Origin: JBCBSK01 sp965250105
GTDB lineage: Bacteria; Pseudomonadota; Alphaproteobacteria; Rhizobiales; Tepidamorphaceae
Assembly (NCBI GenBank): GCA_965250105.1
Contig: OZ252290.1
Coordinates: forward strand, 3,162,001-3,226,000
Direction of reading: 5' to 3'
DNA: 64,000 nt
Shown here: positions 42,611-53,849 of the stretch, one piece after another
Layout: every line of letters begins with the position of its first letter
Numbering within the stretch: the first letter of the stretch is position 1
Notes under the pieces: model-generated
Seen by the model: only the letters and a program-made list of their open reading frames with translations
Told to the model about the DNA's origin: nothing
Databases searched by the model: none
Position numbers and translations under genes: made by a program

Positions 42611-43849
42611 TTAACGCGCAAGCGCGTCGTTGATGCGCTCATTGGCTTCGGCGAGCGCGTCGGCGGCCTGCATTTCGCCGATCAGGGCGAGCTGCAGATA
42701 GTCGCCGAGGATCGTTTCGACCCGGCTCCACTGGGTGATGCGCGGGCGCGGCTGGGCGTTGTTCAGCGCGTCGAGCTGGGCCGGATACCAGCGGTAGGCG
42801 CCGACGACCTCGTCATCGGCATAGACGCTGGCGCGCGTCGGCGGGGTGCCGACCTCGAGCGCCAGCCGCTTCTGCATCTCGGGCGACGTCAGGAAGTCGA
42901 TGAAGTCGCGGGCGCGCTCCGGGTTTTGCGAGGTTGTCGGGATGCCGATCAGCCAGGCGCCGAGCATCGGTGCCGGACCCTGAACCTGGCCGGGCGCGGC
43001 CATGATCTCGATCTTGCCGGGCACCTTGGACAGGTCCGGATCGTCGAGCGAGGGGGCCCAGGACGGCCACAATTCGATCGACATGGCGGTGGTGCCCTGC
43101 ATCAGCGCGTCGCGCACTTCGGTCGAATTGTAGGTCTCGACCCCGCGCGGGGCGTGTTCGGCAAGCTGGAGATAGAGTTCGAGCGCCTGCAGCGCGCCTT
43201 CGCTGTCGAGGCCGCCCTGGCCGTTCTCGTCGACGACGCGGGCGCCATGGGCCCACAGGATCGGCAGGAAGCCGGTGACGATCGGATTGGCCTTCATGCC
43301 CCGGAAGACGACGCCGGACACGTTCTCCTCGCCATTGCCGATGGTCTCGGCGGCGGTCAGGACGTCGGTCCAGCTTTCGGGCCGCGACAGGCCGTATTGG
43401 TCGAACAGATCCGAGCGATAGGCGAACAGTTCCACATTGCCGACGAACGGCACCGCGTAGTGCGGCCCTTCGGCATAAGGGTGGCGCGAGACATTGCGCG
43501 CCGGCTCGACGAAGTCGGCATCGACGCCGCCGCCCAGCTCGTCGAGATTGCGCAGCCAGCCATTGGCCATGAATTCCGGCGCCCAGGGGTCGTCGATCAT
43601 GATGACGTCATAGGCGTCGGAACCTTCGCGCATGGCGATGGTGACGGTTTCCAGAAGGCCGCCGCCGGTCAGTTCCAGTCGCTCGACCTCGAGGTCGGGA
43701 TGCTGTTCCAGATAGGCGTCGACGGCCATTTCCAGCGCTTGGCCCATCGAGCCGTCGCGGCCGGCGATGACCAGCGTTTCGGCGTTCGCCGCGCTGGCGG
43801 CGCCGACCAAGATGGAGGTTGAAAGCAGCGTTCCAATCAGTCTTTTCAT
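42611..43849 (-). CDS. Sugar ABC transporter substrate-binding protein
   Basis: I start it at ATG 43849, which begins with a clean signal peptide (MKRLIGTLLSTSILVGAASAANAE). The total length is 412 residues. The mature part has the family-1 extracellular solute-binding pattern, such as YDVIMIDDPWAPEF and YAVPFVGNVELFAYRSDLF. It is the first gene of the minus-strand transporter operon and shares its promoter region with a divergent LacI gene. The ligand is unknown. Confidence 0.86.
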   Translation of the reverse strand: MKRLIGTLLSTSILVGAASAANAETLVIAGRDGSMGQALEMAVDAYLEQHPDLEVERLELTGGGLLETVTIAMREGSDAYDVIMIDDPWAPEFMANGWLRNLDELGGGVDADFVEPARNVSRHPYAEGPHYAVPFVGNVELFAYRSDLFDQYGLSRPESWTDVLTAAETIGNGEENVSGVVFRGMKANPIVTGFLPILWAHGARVVDENGQGGLDSEGALQALELYLQLAEHAPRGVETYNSTEVRDALMQGTTAMSIELWPSWAPSLDDPDLSKVPGKIEIMAAPGQVQGPAPMLGAWLIGIPTTSQNPERARDFIDFLTSPEMQKRLALEVGTPPTRASVYADDEVVGAYRWYPAQLDALNNAQPRPRITQWSRVETILGDYLQLALIGEMQAADALAEANERINDALAR

Positions 43850-43911
43850 CCCTGTGACTCCCATGTCGGCCGGCATGGCGGCAATGTGGCGGGCAAACGC
43901 GATGAGGATTA

Positions 43912-43923
43912 GCAAACGTTTGC
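43912..43923. promoter_or_regulatory. LacI-family operator, site 1
   Basis: GCAAACGTTTGC is a perfect 12-base palindrome with the central CG typical of LacI/GalR operators. It sits 63 bases upstream of the binding-protein start. Confidence 0.75.
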
Positions 43924-44002
43924 AGAGATGATTTGCAACACGAATTCCGATCGGGGGCAAATGAAGGTTTTATAACAGTATTCAGGCTGGATCCTGGCGT
44001 AA

Positions 44003-44012
44003 AAACGTTTGC
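44003..44012. promoter_or_regulatory. LacI-family operator, site 2
   Basis: AAACGTTTGC repeats the core of site 1 (AAACGTTT palindrome), centred 89 bases away and about 37 bases before the regulator start. The pair could allow looping and autorepression. Confidence 0.65.
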
Positions 44013-44043
44013 AATAACAATCGGGAATGGGTATCGGTCGGCC

Positions 44044-45045
44044 ATGAAAAGAGTGACGATCAAGGATGTGGCGCGGGCGGCCGGGGTGTCCTATTCGGCC
44101 GTTTCGCGGGCCTTCACGGAAGGTGCCAGCATCGCGCCTGAAACCCGGGCGCGCATCGAGGCGGCCGCCAAGGCGCTGAATTACCGGCCCTCGCTTCTGG
44201 CGCGCGGGTTGGTCCGCAACCGCTCCAATATCGTCACCCTGGTCTGCGGTTCGATGGCCGACCCTTTCGACGCGCTGTTCATGGAGGCGCTGGCCGGGGC
44301 CATGGCGCAGGCCGGCAAGCGGCTGATGCTGGTGCCGGCGAGCGTCTATGCCGATGACGGCAGCGCCCTGTTGCAGGCGCTCGACGACCAGGCCGACGCG
44401 GCGATCGTGTCGGCGGGCACCGTGTCGCTCGAAACCGCCGAGCGCTGCGTCGAGGCCGGGCTGCCGGTCGTCCTGGCAGGACGGGTGCTCGACCAGGACG
44501 GCATCGACAGCGTGGTCGCCGAAAACGCCGATGGCGGACGCCAGGCGGCCGAACTCTTCCTGCGCACCGGCTGCCGCCGGCCGGCCTATCTCGGCCAGGC
44601 GCGCGAGACCTTTTCCGACCGCGAGCGGGGCGATGGTTTCCAGGCGGCGGTGCGGGCGGCAGGGCCGGCTGCGGCACGCCACCGGCTCGACGGCGCCGAC
44701 GATGCCGCGATCTACCAGACGGCGCTGCGCATCCTGTCGGCCCCCGATGCGCCCGACGCGGTCTTTTGCGCCACCGACCGCATCGCCATCGGCGTGATCG
44801 AGGCGGCGCGCGCCCTGGGGCTCGCCATTCCCGGCGGCCTGTCGGTGATCGGCTTCAACAACATTCCCGCCGCCGCCCGGCGCAGTTTCGGCCTGACCAC
44901 GATCGACTATCCGGTCGGCCGCGTCGTCACCGAGATCGTGGCGCTGCTCGATCGCAGGCTGAACGAGCCCGCGGCGCCGGCCGAGACACGGCGCATTCCG
45001 GTCGGGCTCGTGGTGCGCGACACGACCCGCCGGACCGGCGCCTGA
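44044..45045 (+). CDS. LacI-family transcriptional repressor
   Basis: The start is ATG 44044 (333 residues), because the helix-turn-helix VTIKDVARAAGVSYSAVSRAF follows at once. The hinge helix is near residues 50-58 (RPSLLARGL). The rest is a periplasmic-binding-like sensor domain (VFCATDRIAIGVIEAA, LSVIGFNNIP). It is divergent from the sugar transporter and co-directional with its ATPase. Two matching palindromes in the 195-base spacer support control of both sides. The inducer is probably the imported sugar. Confidence 0.87.
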   Translation: MKRVTIKDVARAAGVSYSAVSRAFTEGASIAPETRARIEAAAKALNYRPSLLARGLVRNRSNIVTLVCGSMADPFDALFMEALAGAMAQAGKRLMLVPASVYADDGSALLQALDDQADAAIVSAGTVSLETAERCVEAGLPVVLAGRVLDQDGIDSVVAENADGGRQAAELFLRTGCRRPAYLGQARETFSDRERGDGFQAAVRAAGPAAARHRLDGADDAAIYQTALRILSAPDAPDAVFCATDRIAIGVIEAARALGLAIPGGLSVIGFNNIPAAARRSFGLTTIDYPVGRVVTEIVALLDRRLNEPAAPAETRRIPVGLVVRDTTRRTGA

Positions 45046-45063
45046 CGACACGGGGAGAGCGCC

Positions 45064-46104
45064 ATGGCCAGGGTCGTGCTCGACCGCATCACCAAGAGTT
45101 TCGGCAAGACCGAGGTCGTGCGCGGAATTTCGGCGGAGATCGACGACGGGGCCTTCGTGGTCATTCTCGGCCCGTCCGGCTGCGGCAAGTCGACGGTTCT
45201 CAGGATGATCGCCGGGCTCGAAGCCATCGGCGGCGGCCGGATCGAGATCGGCGGCCGCCGGGTCGACGATCTGCCACCCAAGGATCGCGGCTGCGCCATG
45301 GTGTTTCAGAACTATGCGCTCTATCCGCACATGACCGTGCGCGGCAATCTCGCCTATGGGCTGCGGATCGCCGGTCTCTCTCGCGCCGACCGCGACAGGC
45401 GCATCGACGAGGCGGCGCGGCTCCTCGAACTCGATGGCCTGCTCGATCGCAAGCCGAGCCAGCTGTCGGGGGGGCAGCGCCAGCGAGTAGCGATCGGGCG
45501 CGCTATCGTGCGCGAGCCGGATGTCTTCCTGTTCGACGAGCCGCTGTCCAATCTCGACGCCAAGCTGCGCACCGCCATGCGTGGCGAACTGCGCCAGTTG
45601 CACGACCGGATCGGCGTGACCAGCATCTTCGTGACCCATGACCAGATCGAGGCGATGACGCTGGCCGACCGGATCATCGTGCTCAATGGCGGGGTCATCG
45701 AACAAATCGGCACGCCGCAGGAGATCTACCGCCATCCCCGAACGCGCTTCGTCGCGGAGTTCATCGGCAGCCCGCCGATGAATCTGCTGGACGGGGAGGT
45801 GCTGGCCGACCCCTTGCGTTTCGTCAGCCGCAATGGCCTGTCGATCGACCTGCCCGAACGCTTCGCTGGACAGGCGGGCACGGGCAGCGCGACGCTCGGC
45901 ATCCGCCCCGAAGACGTCGCGCTGGCGTCGCAGGGGTTCGAGATCGACATCGATTTCGTCGAGGATCTCGGCGCGCAGCGGGTGCTGCACGGGACGGCCG
46001 CCGGCGAGCGCCTGCTGATCTCCGATTTCACCGGCGGCATGCACGATCCGCGAGGCAGGGCCCGCGCACGGGTAAACGACGACCGGCTGGTACTCTTTTC
46101 CTAG
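45064..46104 (+). CDS. MalK/UgpC-type ABC transporter ATP-binding protein
   Basis: The 346-residue product has Walker A GPSGCGKST (about 37-45), a Q-loop in VFQNYALYPHMT, the signature LSGGQRQRVAIGRAIVREP (about 134-152), Walker B FLFDEPLSNLDAKLR and the switch His in FVTHDQIEAMTLADR. The C-terminal 110 residues form the TOBE/regulatory domain of sugar importers. It starts 18 bases after the LacI gene and energises the permeases encoded at 40754-42530. Confidence 0.88.
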   Translation: MARVVLDRITKSFGKTEVVRGISAEIDDGAFVVILGPSGCGKSTVLRMIAGLEAIGGGRIEIGGRRVDDLPPKDRGCAMVFQNYALYPHMTVRGNLAYGLRIAGLSRADRDRRIDEAARLLELDGLLDRKPSQLSGGQRQRVAIGRAIVREPDVFLFDEPLSNLDAKLRTAMRGELRQLHDRIGVTSIFVTHDQIEAMTLADRIIVLNGGVIEQIGTPQEIYRHPRTRFVAEFIGSPPMNLLDGEVLADPLRFVSRNGLSIDLPERFAGQAGTGSATLGIRPEDVALASQGFEIDIDFVEDLGAQRVLHGTAAGERLLISDFTGGMHDPRGRARARVNDDRLVLFS

Positions 46105-46189
46105 ACATGCTCACGTTGAAGCGGCAACGAGCAGACATTTCCGCCTGAACTGCAAGATGTCTGGATCGATCCTCTGCGGGTCACTCCGG

Positions 46190-48613
46190 TCAGGCGACCG
46201 CCTGGAGCGTGTCGACGGTGGCGAGATCGTCGACCGGTTCCCAGGTCAGATCGCCCGCATAGCGCTGTGCCAGCCGGCCGTTCTCGTCCATGGCGAACAG
46301 GTGCAGCCAGCCCTTGTCGACGAGCGCGCGCACGCCGTCATGGCGGGCGAGAATATCGTTCATCGCCTCACGGGGGGCTTCGATGCAGACCGACAGCCGC
46401 ACGGGCTCGTGCATATAGGCCTCGCCGTCATGCACCGACTGCCAGGGCAGGCCGGCGCGCAGCACGCCGCCATTCCCTTCCAGCACGCCGATGCCGCCGA
46501 CCACGTTGTGCAATAGCTTGTTGCCCGAGCCGAAGATGTTCGGCGCGACGGTCGAGCCGTAATATTGCAGGCTGATCCAGCTCGCCACGACCACCGGCGC
46601 GGTCATGATCAGTTCGAGCACGCCGAAGCCCTTGGCGCTGTCCTGCCGCCAATCGTAGTCGTGCAAGAAGGCGCGGCCTTCGAGGCTGCGGCCGGTCGTC
46701 CGGTGGCGCGGCGCGGCGATGAAGGCCTTGCAGCCGGCGAGCGCCCATTCTGGCCGCACCTCGGCCCAGTCGCGGGCGCGGGCGCCGATATCGCCTTCAT
46801 CGGCGGCGCGCGGCAGACGCAGCGCCCGTTCGCCGCGCGTCACCTTGCCGGCGGCCTCGAGCCAGCCGCGCACCTTGTCGAGATCGGCCTCGTGGCTCGC
46901 GGTCGGCATGTCACGGTCGTAGAGAGTCACCGCGTCGGTCGTCGTGTCGTGCAGCGCGCCGATGAACAGCGTGTCCTCGGGCACGGTGATGCCGCGCGCG
47001 ACAAGGCCCTGGCGCACTTCCGCGTCGTTCAGCAGGAGCGCCAGCAGCCGGGCATTGACCTCGCCCGAATAGCCGCCGCAGGCGCCGCAATGAAGCCCGC
47101 TGGCATGTGGATTGTTGACGACATTGGCGCCATGGCCGGCCAGCATCACGACCCGCGCGAACCCGTCGGTCAGCGACATGGCGCGCAACACGGTCTCGGC
47201 CGCGCCGATCCGGTCGTCGAGGTCGAGCGCGGGGTCGAAGCGCGGGGTCGGATCGTTGGGCACCGGGGCCGGATGCAGCCCCAGCCCGTCGCGGATCAGC
47301 TTGGCGATATAGACCGGTCCCATGGCCTCGACGAAGGCGAAGGACGACACGGCCGCGAGCTTGAACCGGCCCCAGGCGCGCTTGGCGCGCGCCGAATAGC
47401 GCGCGGCGAGGTCGTCGGCCACGTCGTCCGCGGCGCCGGAGGACGAGGTCACCGTCGGATTGAGCAGGACCGGCAGGCGCAGTTCCTCGACATCGGACGC
47501 GAAGCGCCGGTGCTTGGCGAAGACGCCGAAGAAGCCGGCGAAACCGAGCGTCCGGGCCGCCGGATCGACCGCTTCGAGCGCGCGCCGGAAGACTTCCGAC
47601 CGCACATCAATGCAGAAGGCGGCTTGCAACACCGGGCGCAATGTCGCCGTGTCGGTGGCCGGGGCGGCGAGCGTGGCGACGAGATCGCGCTGGCCGGCCC
47701 GGTCGGCGGCTTCCTGCAGGATGGCGTCGACGATCTCGGCCTGGCTCGGTGTCACCGGCGTTTCATGGGCGGCGCGATGCGTTGCCCAGATCGTCTCGAT
47801 CTCGGCTTCGTGCTGGCAATACAGGGCTTCTTCCCAGACCAGCCGGATGGCCAGGAAGTCGGTGATCGTCGCATCGGTTCCCTCGGCCAGCTCGGCGCGC
47901 CACAATTCGTAGCGGGCATATTGCGCCCAGCCGCCGAGCGACAGCAGCAATTGATGGAAATAGGTGTCGATGGCGGGCGGACCGATGCCGAGCCGGTCTG
48001 TCGCCCGCGCGATGGCGGCCATCGGATCCTGCGGCAGGTCGGCGACGAAGCGGCCGAACCCGTCGAGCCCCATGATTTCAGGCGTCAGGTCGTGGGTGGC
48101 GTGCGCGCAGAAGGCGTTCCAGGCGCTGCGCCCGCGCGGCGCGGCCCAGAGCGCCTGGCCCTGGTCGAAATAGCCGCCGGCCCAGAAACCGAACCGGTCG
48201 GCGATCAGGCCCGGCCAGTCGGTGCCGCTGACATCGGCGGCGAGATCGGCGATCGTCGGGATGGCCTTCGGATCGGGCCGCGGCGCATCGGCCGCCTGTT
48301 TCAGCTCGTCGACGGTCGCGGGCTTGTCGGCATGCGGGCAGGCGGCGAGGGCCGCCGCGAGATCCGCATCGTTGATCCGGCCCGAGGCGATGCGTTCCAG
48401 ATACCAGCTGCGCGGCATGGTCACCGGAATGCCGCCGACCCGGCCGAGGCGGGCCGCGACGTCGGCCAGCGTGTCGGTGGTCTGGCCGAGAAACGGATTG
48501 ACCGCGACCGACGAGGCCAGGGGCCAGACCGGCGGGATGTGGCGCGCGGCGGCGTCGGCGGCCTGGGCGATCGGGGCGAGGTCGCGCGCGGCGACGAGCG
48601 TTTCGGAGGTCAT
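46190..48613 (-). CDS. dabA: DabA inorganic-carbon transporter subunit (DUF2309)
   Basis: I start at ATG 48613 (807 residues), since the frame upstream runs into dabB sequence. The carbonic-anhydrase-like zinc site is visible: Cys and Asp in AAFCIDVRSE and, later, His and Cys in MLAGHGANVVNNPHASG with LHCGACGG. DabA with the membrane subunit DabB forms an energy-coupled pump that traps CO2 as bicarbonate in the cytoplasm. It lies 25 bases after dabB on the same strand, with a divergent LysR gene beyond. Confidence 0.88.
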   Translation of the reverse strand: MTSETLVAARDLAPIAQAADAAARHIPPVWPLASSVAVNPFLGQTTDTLADVAARLGRVGGIPVTMPRSWYLERIASGRINDADLAAALAACPHADKPATVDELKQAADAPRPDPKAIPTIADLAADVSGTDWPGLIADRFGFWAGGYFDQGQALWAAPRGRSAWNAFCAHATHDLTPEIMGLDGFGRFVADLPQDPMAAIARATDRLGIGPPAIDTYFHQLLLSLGGWAQYARYELWRAELAEGTDATITDFLAIRLVWEEALYCQHEAEIETIWATHRAAHETPVTPSQAEIVDAILQEAADRAGQRDLVATLAAPATDTATLRPVLQAAFCIDVRSEVFRRALEAVDPAARTLGFAGFFGVFAKHRRFASDVEELRLPVLLNPTVTSSSGAADDVADDLAARYSARAKRAWGRFKLAAVSSFAFVEAMGPVYIAKLIRDGLGLHPAPVPNDPTPRFDPALDLDDRIGAAETVLRAMSLTDGFARVVMLAGHGANVVNNPHASGLHCGACGGYSGEVNARLLALLLNDAEVRQGLVARGITVPEDTLFIGALHDTTTDAVTLYDRDMPTASHEADLDKVRGWLEAAGKVTRGERALRLPRAADEGDIGARARDWAEVRPEWALAGCKAFIAAPRHRTTGRSLEGRAFLHDYDWRQDSAKGFGVLELIMTAPVVVASWISLQYYGSTVAPNIFGSGNKLLHNVVGGIGVLEGNGGVLRAGLPWQSVHDGEAYMHEPVRLSVCIEAPREAMNDILARHDGVRALVDKGWLHLFAMDENGRLAQRYAGDLTWEPVDDLATVDTLQAVA

Positions 48614-48638
48614 CAACCTTGTCTCCTGTCGAAAAGGG

Positions 48639-50198
48639 TCAGGACGGGCGCCGCACGGCCCAGCCATTGAGCAGCCGGTCGAACACGGCATTCGCGTAGA
48701 GCCCGTTCGAGAGATGGACGCGCAGGCCGGCGGCCGCCGGGTGATAGGCCCAGAGCGGGAACATCGCCTGGGCGATGGCGACGAGGCCGAAGCTGAACAC
48801 CGCGAGGACCAGAAGCGCCCATTCCAGCGGTCCCGGCGCCGGCGTCGGCGGCAGGGTGCCGGCGGTGATCCATTCGGCACCCCGCTGCAGGGCGAAATAG
48901 CTGACCGAGGCGGCGATCGAATAGAGCGCGGTGCGCTGGGTCAGGATGCGCGGGGCGGCGTCGGCCAGGCCCTGGGCCAGGAGATAGGCGACGCCGAAGA
49001 TCAGGATCGCGCCGAGCGCCACGGCCTGCGGCGACTTGGCGTCGAAACCGAAGGCGAAGCCGATCGTGCCGTAGATCGCGAGCGCGAGGCCGAAGGCGCG
49101 CAGCACCGCCCAGCGATTGGGGATCGCGATGGGGCCGGGCCGGCGAATCGCGGCGACGAGATCGACCGCCGTGCCGGATGCCAGGAAGGCATGCGCCTTG
49201 TAGAGCGAATGGGCGACGATGTGCAAAAGCGCCAGCGGGAACAGCGCCAGGCCGCATTGCATGATCATGAAGCCCATCTGCGCGATGGTCGACCAGGCGA
49301 GCGAGGTCTTGACGGCCGACTGGCTCAGCATGGCCAGCCCGCCGAACAGGGCGGTGAAGCCGCCGATCATCACCAGGACCGCGAGCACGCCCGGCGCCAG
49401 CAACATGACATCGGCGAAGCGGATCAGAAGGAAGCCGCCGGCATTGATCACCCCGGCATGCAAGAGCGCGGAAACCGGCGTCGGGGTTTCCATGACCTCG
49501 GTGAGCCAGCCATGGGTCGGGAACTGGGCCGACTTCAGGATCGCCGCGAGCGCCAGAAGCCCGGCCGCCCAGAGGGCGCCGGCCGGCGCCACGCCGTCGC
49601 GTGCATCGGCGAGGATGGTGGCGATATCGGTCGTCTGATAGCCGATGGCGAGCAGCATCGCCGCCGCGACCAGCGCCACGTCGCCGAGCATGGTGGTGAC
49701 CCGCTTCTTGCGCGCCGCGCGCTGGGCCGGGACCCGGTCCTCATAGAACAGAAGAAGCCGCTGCAGCCCGTAGCCGGTGGCGATCCAAGCGAGCACGAAA
49801 TGGACCAGATTGCCGGCCTGAACCAGGAGCAGCACGGCGGCCAGCGTGGCCGCCATCCAGCCGAGAAAGGCGCCCTGCCGCTCCTCGCCGTCGAGATAGG
49901 AGGCCGAATAACGCAAGACGATCCAGCCGATGAAGGCGACCAGCAGCAGCATGATGACGCTGACCGCATCGAGGCGGGGCGCGATGCCGATGCCGGCCAG
50001 GCCGATCAGTGGCCCGGTGCCGGAGCCAAGGCTTAGCAGAATGACGGCGGACAAAAGCGCGACGGCCAGGCTGACAAGCGCCGCGCCCTCGGCGAGGCGC
50101 GGCAGATGGCGCGGGCGGCGCCCGGCCGCGTTGCGCGCGTAAAGCGCCACGGCCAAGAGCGCCAGCGGCGCGATCAGCGGAACGAGATAGAGGGCCAT
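48639..50198 (-). CDS. dabB: DabB proton-coupled membrane subunit (NuoL-like)
   Basis: The start ATG 50198 gives 519 residues with about 14 hydrophobic segments. The antiporter-like subunit motifs are seen, such as KSAQFPTHGWLTEVMETPTPVSALLHAGVINAG, which is written here in two parts: KSAQFPTHGWL and TPTPVSALLHAG. It is related to NADH dehydrogenase subunit L, but the neighbouring dabA shows the role in bicarbonate/CO2 uptake, where it supplies proton coupling. The promoter lies in the 104 bases shared with the LysR gene. Confidence 0.85.
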   Translation of the reverse strand: MALYLVPLIAPLALLAVALYARNAAGRRPRHLPRLAEGAALVSLAVALLSAVILLSLGSGTGPLIGLAGIGIAPRLDAVSVIMLLLVAFIGWIVLRYSASYLDGEERQGAFLGWMAATLAAVLLLVQAGNLVHFVLAWIATGYGLQRLLLFYEDRVPAQRAARKKRVTTMLGDVALVAAAMLLAIGYQTTDIATILADARDGVAPAGALWAAGLLALAAILKSAQFPTHGWLTEVMETPTPVSALLHAGVINAGGFLLIRFADVMLLAPGVLAVLVMIGGFTALFGGLAMLSQSAVKTSLAWSTIAQMGFMIMQCGLALFPLALLHIVAHSLYKAHAFLASGTAVDLVAAIRRPGPIAIPNRWAVLRAFGLALAIYGTIGFAFGFDAKSPQAVALGAILIFGVAYLLAQGLADAAPRILTQRTALYSIAASVSYFALQRGAEWITAGTLPPTPAPGPLEWALLVLAVFSFGLVAIAQAMFPLWAYHPAAAGLRVHLSNGLYANAVFDRLLNGWAVRRPS

Positions 50199-50302
50199 CG
50201 GCGAAAGTCTCCCGTCGGTTTTGCGGTGGAGATGCCTAACCGCCACCTATCGAGAAGAAAAATACATTGTTCTTTCGTTATCGTTCGTTTTAACTTGATG
50301 AT

Positions 50303-51184
50303 ATGGCCGCCGAGCTGAACTATCACCACCTCCGCTATTTCCAGACCGTCGCACATGAAGGCAATCTGACGCGGGCCGCCGAGCGGCTGAACGTCTCGCA
50401 ATCGGCGATTTCGGCCCAGATCCGCCAGCTCGAGGAGCGGCTGGGACAAGATCTGTTCGAGCGGCGCGGACGGCTGTTGCATCTGACGGAGGCCGGCCGC
50501 ATCGCGCTCGACCATGCCGATGCGATCTTCTCCACCGGCCGCGAACTGGTCGAAACCCTGAAGCATCGCGGCCGCCAGCGGCGCGCGCTGCGGGTCGGCG
50601 CGCTGGCCACGCTGTCGCGCAATTTCCAGCTCGCCTTCCTGCGGCCATTGCTGCGCCGGCCGGACGTCGAGGTGATCCTGCGTTCGGGCAGCGCGGCGGA
50701 ACTGTTCAGCGCGCTGGCCGCCCTGCATCTCGATATCGTGCTGACCAATCAACCGCCGGCGGCGGACGCGCTGACCGCGTTCATCGTCGAGCGGCTCGAT
50801 GAACAGCCGGTCAGCCTGATCGGCGTGCCCGAGCTTTGCCCGCCCGACCTCGCGCTGGCCGAGCGTCTCGCCGAGGCGCCGCTCGTGCTGCCGACGGCGG
50901 CCAGCGACATGCGGCGCGCCTTCGACGCGCTGGTCGACCGGCTCGGCATCAGCCCGCAGATCGCGGCCGAGGTCGATGACATGGCCATGATGCGCCTTCT
51001 GGCGCGGGAGGGCGTCGGTCTCGCCGCGCTGCCGCCGATCGTGGTGCGCGACGAGCTCGCCGGCGGCCGGCTGATCGAGATCGCCCAATTGCCCAATCTG
51101 ACCGAGGCCTTCTACGGCGTCACGGTCGAGCGGCGATTTCCCAACCCGCTGCTCGCGGAACTGAAGGCCGGGTCGCGGATGTAG
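50303..51184 (+). CDS. LysR-family regulator, divergent from dabB-dabA
   Basis: In this 293-residue protein, residues 8-65 form the winged helix-turn-helix (RYFQTVAHEGNLTRAAERLN then VSQSAISAQIRQLEERLG). Residues 95-290 form the effector-binding domain. It is closest in pattern to the NhaR/CysB-like group. Divergent placement at 104 bases is the classic layout for a regulator of the neighbouring operon, here the carbon pump. The inducer may relate to CO2 limitation, which is inferred only from context. Confidence 0.82.
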   Translation: MAAELNYHHLRYFQTVAHEGNLTRAAERLNVSQSAISAQIRQLEERLGQDLFERRGRLLHLTEAGRIALDHADAIFSTGRELVETLKHRGRQRRALRVGALATLSRNFQLAFLRPLLRRPDVEVILRSGSAAELFSALAALHLDIVLTNQPPAADALTAFIVERLDEQPVSLIGVPELCPPDLALAERLAEAPLVLPTAASDMRRAFDALVDRLGISPQIAAEVDDMAMMRLLAREGVGLAALPPIVVRDELAGGRLIEIAQLPNLTEAFYGVTVERRFPNPLLAELKAGSRM

Positions 51185-51188
51185 AAAA

Positions 51189-51229
51189 CCCCGCCCGGCA
51201 AGGCGTCTGGGACGCCAGGCCGGACGGGG
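51189..51229. terminator. Bidirectional terminator between lysR and katG
   Basis: A long hairpin is formed by CCCCGCCCGGC and GCCGGACGGGG with an inner GGCGTC/GACGCC pair. The two genes converge here. Short A and T tracts flank it. Confidence 0.65.
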
Positions 51230-51279
51230 TCTCGTTAGATGTCGATCTCGGACGACCGGCGGGAGCTAACCCCAAGCCG

Positions 51280-53469
<2,190 letters not shown>

Positions 53470-53849
53470 GTCTTTCTCCAAGATGCTGCTGGATGCGGTT
53501 GCGCGGTTTTGTCCGCGTTGGTGGGGCAGGGTGATCGTGACGTCGTGGCTCAGTAATCCCGTTTCATGACAGTTCCATGCGCGACGCGCCCGCAGGTCCG
53601 CGCGGCGCATCCCGCGGCGGAAAGCCCGAATCCGGATGCCGGCATACGTCCGGCCTCCGTTTCCGGCGGCTCGAGCAGCTTGCTATGTGCTCTGGCTCGC
53701 CCTTGCGCCGGGGCATCCGATGTGCCGGCTACCAAGGGTTAAGCGCTTCCCGTTCGAGGGTCAGGACCCGTTGTTTTCTGTTTGGAACTATACCAAATCG
53801 AGCCATCAGGTGAAGTTGAATTTATTGATCTTTGCGATAAGCTGGAATT
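53470..53849. promoter_or_regulatory. katG-oxyR divergent regulatory region
   Basis: These 380 bases separate katG and oxyR and hold no gene I can support. An ATTG...CGAT-type partial dyad (TTAT 53822-53825, ATAA 53837-53840) lies just before the oxyR start and might be an OxyR site. The rest is GC-rich with no clear promoter. Confidence 0.4.

Noticed and set aside
43909..46044. A 711-codon open frame on the minus strand across the LacI and ATPase genes
   Set aside because: It is the mirror of two well-supported plus-strand genes. High GC at codon third positions keeps antisense frames open, and it has no family motif.
46565..48670. A 701-codon plus-strand frame antisense to dabA
   Set aside because: The dabA frame has intact zinc-site motifs. 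The mirror frame has arginine- and glycine-rich low-complexity composition.
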